Assembly: GCA_020747015.1 (NCBI GenBank)
Contig: JAGTJM010000061.1
Span: forward strand, 62,001-126,000
Reading direction: 5' to 3'
Source of the DNA: Pyrenochaeta sp. MPI-SDFR-AT-0127
Taxonomy: Eukaryota; Ascomycota; Dothideomycetes; Pleosporales; Cucurbitariaceae
Length of the DNA: 64,000 nt
Shown one piece after another: positions 57,920 to 64,000 of the stretch. The notes beneath the pieces are model-generated. The model saw only the letters and a program-made list of their open reading frames with translations, was not told the origin of the DNA and did no database searches. Position 1 is the stretch's first letter. The number at the start of each line of letters is the position of its first letter. Position numbers and translations under genes: made by a program.

Positions 57920-58230
57920 GACTCCCTGAATATACTCCCACTGTAGTAAGACTGGGCCTTGGTAATGACTTGTGGTAGGACGTGTTGAGTTGTTCAAAGC
58001 TAGGGCGCTGCTGGTTGATTATGGATAGTTAAAGGTACAGAATGTGAGGCTCCTGGCAATGAGCTAAGCCACAAATGCACAGCCCCGCTCGGTGAAAGAC
58101 CAAGGCGTTCTGCTTAAGCCATTGCACCTAACCTGTTGAAAGGGAAGGGGCCGTATTTTTTCCTAGACCAGACGAGTTCAGATCAAATTAGTTCAGAAGA
58201 TAGTATTCTCGTCACTACCCCACGTGTAAA
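57920..58230. other. Short intergenic region
   Basis: 311 nt between the oxygenase start and the Iba57/Caf17 stop, both on the minus strand. Presumed promoter plus 3' flank. Confidence 0.5.
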
Positions 58231-59502
58231 TCATATTCTTGTCCGGTTCTTGTCCCACAGCTCGCGTTCCCGTAACACAAACCAATCATACAGCACAGGC
58301 TTGACTTTGATGATCTCGCCATTGTTTTCAATGCCAAATTCCATTCCCGGTCTCCAACTTCCTCCCTCAGCACTGATCTTCATACTGGTCATCATCTCCA
58401 GCCGACAGAGCGCAAGGCCTACATCCCCGATTCCTGCAATAAGCTTCCCTGCTGCACGTCCTTTTTTTATGCATCCGTTTTCATCCAGCTGCTTGATGTC
58501 CGCACCATATTCTGGAAAGTTGTACGATGCAGTAGAGCTGCGAAGCTGCACTGGTAACATGCGCTTCCTAACAACCCCTGTATGTTTTGTTCGTATAGTG
58601 AGTTCTTGGCCTACATAACAACCCTTCTTGAAATCAATTCCTTGTGACAAGTCGACGTTGCACTCCATAGGAAGTGCACTCTCTCTGAGTATTTCTTGCG
58701 GTCCCTCAGGTATGCCGTATTTGTACCGCTGCAACTGGTACGCTTTTGCGTCAATCGATTCGACACCGTCTGCCTTAATCTCGCCGTCTGCTCGTGCGAG
58801 ATAGCGCCGCAGACTCGGTGCTCTCGGATCATCCAAATCAGCAATAATGGCGTTGGTGTGCAAAGTTCTATCCGCAAGACCCCAGGATGCCCATACTCTC
58901 GTACCTCCTTCTCCTTCATCTTCTACATGCGCAATCTTGATTTTACTCCTGAGCTTATGTTTTTTCAAGTGCTTTTTCAGTGCATCGACCTCCCCCTCGT
59001 CTACTTCGATGTAGCACGCCCAATGTCCTTCCTTTGCGGCGAGCTCTGGCCATGCCCATATGAAGACATCCCACAACACCCTGCCACGAGCATCGAGGAA
59101 CGCCGAGTAGAACGATGAATGGAGTTCTGGGTCGACGTTGTGTGTAATGAGGCCTTGGAGGAACTTGGCAGCATCGGGACCTGAGAGCGAGATGAGTTGC
59201 CGGTGCGGAAGAGGCGCAATGCCCGCATCGCCTTGCGCCTGTGGAGGAATCGAGGTCGAGAATGGATGCAGCGGCTTGATGCCTCCGCTATAAGTAGTGC
59301 TAGGCGTTCGACATACAGCACGTTGCCGTGAATGGTGGAGTGGTACACATTGGGTTGTAGAGTTGTGCTTCGGCGATGACGCAGTGCCGAACATTCGAAT
59401 TGTATCGAAGCGGGCGCATTGGCGAGGACGGAGCCTGATCTGGCATGCTGTACAAATATATGCTACACCGCGAAGCGGCGCAGACTGTGATAGACTAGCC
59501 AT
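58231..59502 (-). CDS. CAF17: Mitochondrial iron-sulfur assembly factor Iba57/Caf17 (GcvT-like)
   Basis: Mitochondrial matrix protein that acts with Isa1/Isa2 in [4Fe-4S] cluster assembly for aconitase-type and radical-SAM enzymes. Intronless, 423 residues from the ATG at 59502. The N-terminal ~85 residues are Arg/Ser-rich, as for a mitochondrial targeting sequence. The GcvT-like fold follows: LISLSGPDAAKFLQGLITHNV (about 103), SAFLDARGRVLWDVFIW, then the diagnostic GCYVGQE motif (about residues 294-300, in DFKKGCYVGQELTIRTKHTG) with its conserved Cys. Orthology is firm from that motif and the length. Confidence 0.93.
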   Translation of the reverse strand: MASLSQSAPLRGVAYICTACQIRLRPRQCARFDTIRMFGTASSPKHNSTTQCVPLHHSRQRAVCRTPSTTYSGGIKPLHPFSTSIPPQAQGDAGIAPLPHRQLISLSGPDAAKFLQGLITHNVDPELHSSFYSAFLDARGRVLWDVFIWAWPELAAKEGHWACYIEVDEGEVDALKKHLKKHKLRSKIKIAHVEDEGEGGTRVWASWGLADRTLHTNAIIADLDDPRAPSLRRYLARADGEIKADGVESIDAKAYQLQRYKYGIPEGPQEILRESALPMECNVDLSQGIDFKKGCYVGQELTIRTKHTGVVRKRMLPVQLRSSTASYNFPEYGADIKQLDENGCIKKGRAAGKLIAGIGDVGLALCRLEMMTSMKISAEGGSWRPGMEFGIENNGEIIKVKPVLYDWFVLRERELWDKNRTRI

Positions 59503-59815
59503 GTTACTTGGTGCAGGCTGTAAGGCTTGACAACACGACTGTAGGAGCTCTCACGAGAAAGTTAAGCGGTCTCGGCTTTACCGGAGTTAGTTTAGGCCTA
59601 ATTTTGGAAGGCACCACCACAGAATAAATCACTTCACAGATAGATATGGGTACATCAAAAGTACAAGAAAAAACGCCATATATGCTTAGTCCGTACGTGA
59701 TATGAGGTGTACATCCAGGTCATACATTACACATATCAATACCCACTCAACGCCAATGCTCAGCTTGAGCCATCAGAACAACATCTTCACTCCTTTTATC
59801 GCGATAAGCTAAATT
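59503..59815. other. Short intergenic region
   Basis: 313 nt between the Caf17 start (minus) and the Ptm1-like stop (minus); AT-rich, nothing recognised beyond a presumed promoter and 3' flank. Confidence 0.5.
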
Positions 59816-61583
59816 CTAGGTGTCCTTTCGACCCGTTAACCTCGAGTGCTCATTGTCGGCCTCTCTTGGGCTCGCCGGCTCAAGCTCGTCATCGCTCCAT
59901 TTATCGTCCTCGCCCACAGCAAAGATTGTGTCTCCATCGAGGCTCTCCCTAGGCGGCACGATAGGTTTTTGAGGCTGTGGTGCGGGTAACGGTGAGATGT
60001 CGCGTGCATTGTTGTTGCGTGACCTTGGAACTGGGTCGTATGAAGGCGCGTGGCCGTCTGGACCGTCCTCTTCATCAAGGGAGTCGCGGAGTGAAGCGAT
60101 CTCAAAGCCCTCATCATCTTGCGCGATCTGTATACATGTGAGCAAAGTAGTTCGGAAACCCATTCTTCTCATCGCTCACCTCGTCACTCATGGCGAACCT
60201 CCTGTTGTTCGCTGTTGGCCGCCACATATATGCAACAAAACATACATCCGCCAGATACACCAAGTTCAACCAGCCATCCAGTACAAACCACCTGGTTTGC
60301 CAATGAGTTGGCGCGAAATCTGGTGTAGAAGCTCCAGCAAATGTGAAGCTATTGATGAAAAAGAACCCAAAGATGACAATGATACTTGTCAAGATGCACC
60401 ACCACAACTTTTTGTACATGGAAGCTTTGACGTGCTGCTTCCGCTCCATGAGGTCCTTCATGGTAAGGTTCAAAGAATTGAGTGTCCAGATATAGAAGGC
60501 GGTTAGAGTGGCGGAAAGAGGCAGGATGACCAGCAGTACTAGGGGCCCGGCATCGTCTGGACGCACAGTGAGCGAGGCGACGGCGTAGATAACGCCAAAG
60601 ACAAAGTGTCCAACAGCGAGCCAACGGACAATGGTCATGGTCTTCCCGAGTGAAGGCTTGACCACACCGTACCCCATGCACACAATCAAGAGCAAAAAGA
60701 AGGAGAACGAGTTACGGAAGGCATTCAGTACTGCCACGACGATCATGAGCGCCTTGGCGCCTACGTTGTTACCATGGCGATTCTGGTAGTCGTAGAATCC
60801 CCAAGTCATCAGCATTTCCACCACCAAGAAGACGAGAATAGCGGTGATGTAGTTTTGGACTGCCAGAATGTCGTGCCGATTCTGAAAGTAGAGGAAGCCC
60901 CAAAAGCTCAAAACGACAAAGTACACAATGGTGATGCCGCCGTAAAAAGGAAGCTTAGCAATCTGCGCTGCCGGAAGCTCGCCGTATGCGTTACGGAAGG
61001 TGACGATAGCCTCGTACTCGAGATTGCTCTGGAGAGGGAGGGTAGCCACGCAGTAATATCCCGTCTTGATCGACACCTTTTTCTCCCCGCTTGCGACTGG
61101 GTAGTTGATGGGTTTTGGATCTTTGAGGTGGATTGCGGCGGTGCGAATGTGGTTCCTGGAGTCGGCGTCGGCATTGTCGGTCAGAATCCACTCGCCCTTG
61201 TGTGTGGCATTACAGAGCTGCGCATCTATCGACTCATCGTCGCAAATGTACTGCCGCTACACATTTGTTAGTCGATCTAGGCTTTGGATAGCGACATATC
61301 TACCAACCTCGTTGACGCCCACATCGTCAGGCTTTCCCAAGAGCAGTGTATCCTTCCATTCCCAGATGACTACGCCGACAGTGGGATCTTCCACCTCCTT
61401 GTTCCTGTCGCCGTTCTTGAGGAACTTGACCAATATGAAGGGCTCGACTTTGCCCCCCCAAGACTTCTTGCTGTACATGCCTGAGCATTTCTGGCCGTCC
61501 TTGTTATTGAGAGTGATATCGATGGCTGCTACTGCCGTTATGCTCGACAGGAGCAGCAAAGTGACGGCGCGCCATGGCTTCAT
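59816..61583 (-). CDS. Seven-transmembrane Golgi/endosome protein (Ptm1/GPR107/GOST family)
   Basis: Golgi-localised 7-TM protein of the lung-seven-transmembrane (GOST) family; roles in Golgi-endosome trafficking are reported for members. Exons 61583-61308, 61256-60180 and 60127-59816 give 554 residues. A signal peptide (1-20) is followed by a luminal GOLD-like domain with Cys pairs (QKCSG, YICDDESI, QLCNATHKG). Seven membrane segments run from about residue 192 (GGITIVYFVVLSFWGFLYF) to about 440 (NLVYLADVCFVAYMW), and a cytosolic acidic tail contains DEIAQDDEGFEIASLRDSLDEED. Intron 1 has donor GTTGGT; a stronger GTAGAT a few bases later would break the frame. Intron 2 (52 nt) joins MSDE-IAQDDEG. 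Confidence 0.92.
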
Positions 61584-61910
61584 GCTTCAACGAGGCTTGA
61601 GGCCAGCTGGCGGAGCGGGCGGCTGGAAGGATGCGCGGCTTCAGCAAACAGGGGCGATGCGCGTAGGTCTAGTGCGAGTGCGTCTTCTTCACGCCTCGGT
61701 GAACGATGGATCATGGGTATCAGGTCCAGGCTGCCGTTGAGTGTCAATGTCTGGGCTGCGCCTTCGTCACTTCCGTGAAGCCGCCTTGCCGGGGAGCTGT
61801 CACTAGCGCGCTTTCCAAATGTGGCGCATGCTAACGAGAACGGCAACCACGACCGACAAATTCAGCCCTACCAAAACTCACCACCAGGTCTGCCCGTCCC
61901 ATCACAAAGC
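61584..61910. promoter_or_regulatory. Divergent promoter; possible 5' exon or leader of CTU2
   Basis: 327 nt between the Ptm1-like start and the chosen CTU2 ATG. The CTU2 frame stays open upstream to about 61779 but contains no ATG, only a GTG at 61821. An out-of-frame ATG lies at 61819. Confidence 0.45.
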
Positions 61911-63090
61911 ATGCCAGGGAAACACGTTACTGGCGTGTCAGATGTCCCCTGCAGGCGGTGCAAGGATAACATTTCTGTCCTCGTGGTGCGCTCAGAGCCG
62001 CTTTGCCAGTCAGTCTTGCACTTTTCGAGTATGAATCATCTTGCTAAAAATTTCAAACAGCGACTGCTTCGCCAGATACGTGCATACTAAATGCATCAAG
62101 CGCTTGGAAACTTTCCGTGTGAATTTTGCTGCCTCGGATCAGCAGCGGAGAGTCCTATTACCGCTCTCCTTTGGAGTCTCTTCGGTCACCCTGCTCCATA
62201 TCTTAGATCTGCATCTCAAAACACAGAGAAGCAAGACTGGCCGCACTGGGTTCCAGATCCATGCTGTACTGATTGAGGATCCAGAGCAGTCTACATCTGC
62301 GCAAGACCTACTTAATAAAGCTCGAGAGCTTTATCCGGACCACCAGTACGCGTCGCTGCCACTGCATCATATTTTCCGCCTCATCCCTGACGATGCGCCA
62401 CTTCAAGGCTTGGTACCAAGCGTGGAAAATCAGCATATATCTCCTCCGCGTGAACGACTTGCTCACTTGATCGACTCGCTTACTTCAGCCACCGCTCGGG
62501 CAGACGTACTGAATACGCTTAGGACGAGACTCATTGTTGAACATGCCAAAATGACAGAATGCGAGAGCATTCTGTGGGGCGATAGTACCACTAAGCTTGC
62601 GGAAAAGACTCTTGCCGAGACTGCAAAAGGTCGAGGATTCTCCCTACCATGGAAAGTAACAGATGGCGAATCGCCCTTTGGCCCAAACTTCCACTATCCG
62701 CTCCGCGATGTCCTGAAAAAAGAGTTGATTTCATATATCACTCTGGCCAGTCCAGCACCAGCATCACTTGTGCACGAGCCAGTATTGAGTGCGACACCAG
62801 CTTCCCTGAGCTCAAGGAACACAACCATCGACGATCTAATGAAGCAGTATTTCGAGTCTGTGGAGGAAAACTTCCCAAGCATTGTTTCCAACGTCGTCCG
62901 GACTACGGGCAAGCTTGATTTACCTGCAATTGCAAGTACAGACCCGCGCTGTAGTCTCTGCAGCATGCCTGTATCGGGCGGGCGCTTTGGCATCCATGGA
63001 TGGGGTGGCGATCAGCAAGATGCATCCGATACTACTTGCTCAAGCCGTATAAACAGTCTTTGCTATGGTTGCACGCGATCCATTCCCTAG
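61911..63090 (+). CDS. CTU2: Cytoplasmic tRNA 2-thiolation protein 2 (Ctu2/Ncs2)
   Basis: Partner of Ctu1/Ncs6 in 2-thiolation of the wobble uridine (mcm5s2U34) of tRNALys, Glu and Gln, in the Urm1 pathway. Exons 61911-62008 and 62061-63090 give 375 residues. Zinc-binding-like Cys pairs occur at PCRRC and EPLCHDC near the N-terminus and RCSLC and LCYGC at the C-terminus. Between them are YVHTKCIKRLE, LPLSFGVSSVTLLHILD (PP-loop-like but without an intact ATP motif, as in Ctu2), and HYPLRDVLKKELISY. Intron donor GTCAGT splits the His codon of LC-HDCFARY. The start is the first in-frame ATG (MPGKHVTG). Confidence 0.9.
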
Positions 63091-63486
63091 TTCTACAATG
63101 GAAACGAATGGCAATTGAGGTATACAATCTAGTAATGCCAATCTTCGTCGACACCCTGCCTCGCTTACGCTACTTGAATCGAAACGAGCAGTGGGAAATT
63201 CATAATCAAAAATTTCGGGGTCCCTATTTGCTGATTGACCCAGCGTCAATTAATACGCACACTTATACTACCCGGCAATAAAAAACATCCCGGCTGTGTT
63301 TTAACGATCGGCATTCGACCCTTCAATCTTGCTACGGAACAATATGTAATGTTACTTAAATCGGTACATCGTCTCCCGGCACTGCTATTTAAAACGTCAA
63401 TTCCCGCCAAAACAGTTTCTGCGAGGATAGTTATCAAAATTCCTGTTCAACAGTTCTATCTGGCAATTCGTTTCCAGTCACCAAGT
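63091..63486. other. Promoter region of the AA9 gene
   Basis: 396 nt with a TATTTAAAA element near 63386, about 100 nt upstream of the AA9 start, and short frames without domains. Confidence 0.45.
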
Positions 63487-64000
63487 ATGAAGATTAGCTC
63501 CTTAACCCTTGCCTGTTTTGCTCTCAGCACCTCGACCTGCCTTGCTCACTGGAACTACGATCGCATCATCGTGAATGGCGAGATCATTGGTGGAGCATAC
63601 CAATACGTACGCAAGACTAACAACACCAATGAGCCCCTTCAGAATGTGAACTCCACAGACATGCGGTGTAACTCCGGCGCTTCCTCCGGCGTTGCCCTCG
63701 ATACCCAGACATACACTGTAGCCGCCGGAGATACCCTTGGTTTCGCTGTGAAAGATACTTTTGGACATCCAGGACCCCAGCAAGTTTATATTTCGAAGGC
63801 ACCGGGTGCTGCAGCAGACTACGATGGATCTGGAGATTGGGTGAAGATTTACAGCTTGACATATTCGCTCAACGTGAGTGAGGGTGCAAGTGATGGCCTT
63901 CTCAAATGGGCTACGCACCGTGCTCGAACATTCAACTTCAAGCTTCCAATTGAAACACCGCCTGGCGAGTACCTCATACGTGCTGAAGGTCTAGCCTTAC
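63487..64000 (+). CDS. AA9 lytic polysaccharide monooxygenase (secreted), 3' end outside window
   Basis: Secreted copper enzyme that oxidatively cleaves cellulose or other beta-glucans. The frame is open from ATG 63487 to the window edge (171 codons). The first ~20 residues form a signal peptide ending CLA, so the mature enzyme would begin HWNYDRI, with the catalytic N-terminal His of the histidine brace. FGHPGPQQVYISKAPG holds the second copper His, and FNFKLPIETPPGEYLIRAEG is the usual AA9 core strand. Cys residues near DMRCNSG fit the family disulfide pattern. The catalytic Tyr and the rest lie beyond the edge. No intron appears in the visible part. Confidence 0.92.
   Translation, partial: MKISSLTLACFALSTSTCLAHWNYDRIIVNGEIIGGAYQYVRKTNNTNEPLQNVNSTDMRCNSGASSGVALDTQTYTVAAGDTLGFAVKDTFGHPGPQQVYISKAPGAAADYDGSGDWVKIYSLTYSLNVSEGASDGLLKWATHRARTFNFKLPIETPPGEYLIRAEGLAL

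Noticed and set aside
1..64000. tRNA, rRNA, CRISPR or transposon content
   Set aside because: No tRNA-like B-box in a plausible hairpin context, no rRNA stretch, no regular repeat array, and no transposase or reverse-transcriptase-like frame was noticed. A dedicated scan (tRNAscan, repeat masker) would be needed to exclude weak cases.

Overview
The window looks like nuclear DNA of a filamentous ascomycete, most likely a Dothideomycete such as a member of the Pleosporales; the class-level guess is an inference from gene content and gene style, not from a search. Genes are monocistronic, lie on both strands, and carry short GT-AG introns (mostly 45-60 nt) whose removal joins conserved protein segments in frame. 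I support 26 protein genes plus two weak short candidates. I saw no rRNA, tRNA, CRISPR array, or intact transposon.

Layout. 1-17 kb, mostly housekeeping: a Na+/H+ antiporter cut by the left edge, an arrestin-type ubiquitin-ligase adaptor (CreD/Rod1 type), a four-BRCT checkpoint protein (Rad4/Dpb11/TopBP1), a 2-oxoglutarate (2OG) oxygenase, and Mkt1. 17-25.4 kb, accessory: a scytalone-dehydratase-like enzyme, a questin-oxidase-like enzyme, a TauD-type dioxygenase and a Dal5-type MFS transporter, separated by long AT-rich spacers. No synthase or regulator is present, so this is at most a tailoring or transport mini-cluster. 25.4-34 kb, sparse: a small membrane protein, the GPI de-N-acetylase (PIG-L/Gpi12), an F-box/Cys-rich protein and a probable mitochondrial membrane protein. 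34-49 kb, housekeeping: eIF4B, an uncharacterised coiled-coil protein, a DHX29/DHX57-like DEAH helicase divergent from aprataxin (Hnt3), a TRAP-alpha/Irc22-like ER protein, and a CCCH zinc-finger protein. 50-64 kb, mixed: a glyoxalase-fold protein, a Gfo/Idh/MocA oxidoreductase, a drug-type MFS transporter, an isopenicillin-N-synthase-like oxygenase, Iba57/Caf17, a Ptm1/GPR107-like Golgi protein, Ctu2, and the 5' part of an AA9 lytic polysaccharide monooxygenase cut by the right edge.

Gene models were built by hand. I located conserved protein blocks, placed GT-AG (once GC-AG) introns, and checked that summed exon lengths are multiples of three. Several introns are themselves multiples of three without stops, and several exons are tiny (4, 9 and 9 nt), so simple ORF calling would mis-model these genes. 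The most promising things to follow up are the 17-25 kb mini-cluster, two short spliced candidate genes in otherwise empty DNA, a promoter-like E-box cluster with no gene behind it, and the unusual introns. I found no clearly novel multi-gene system.
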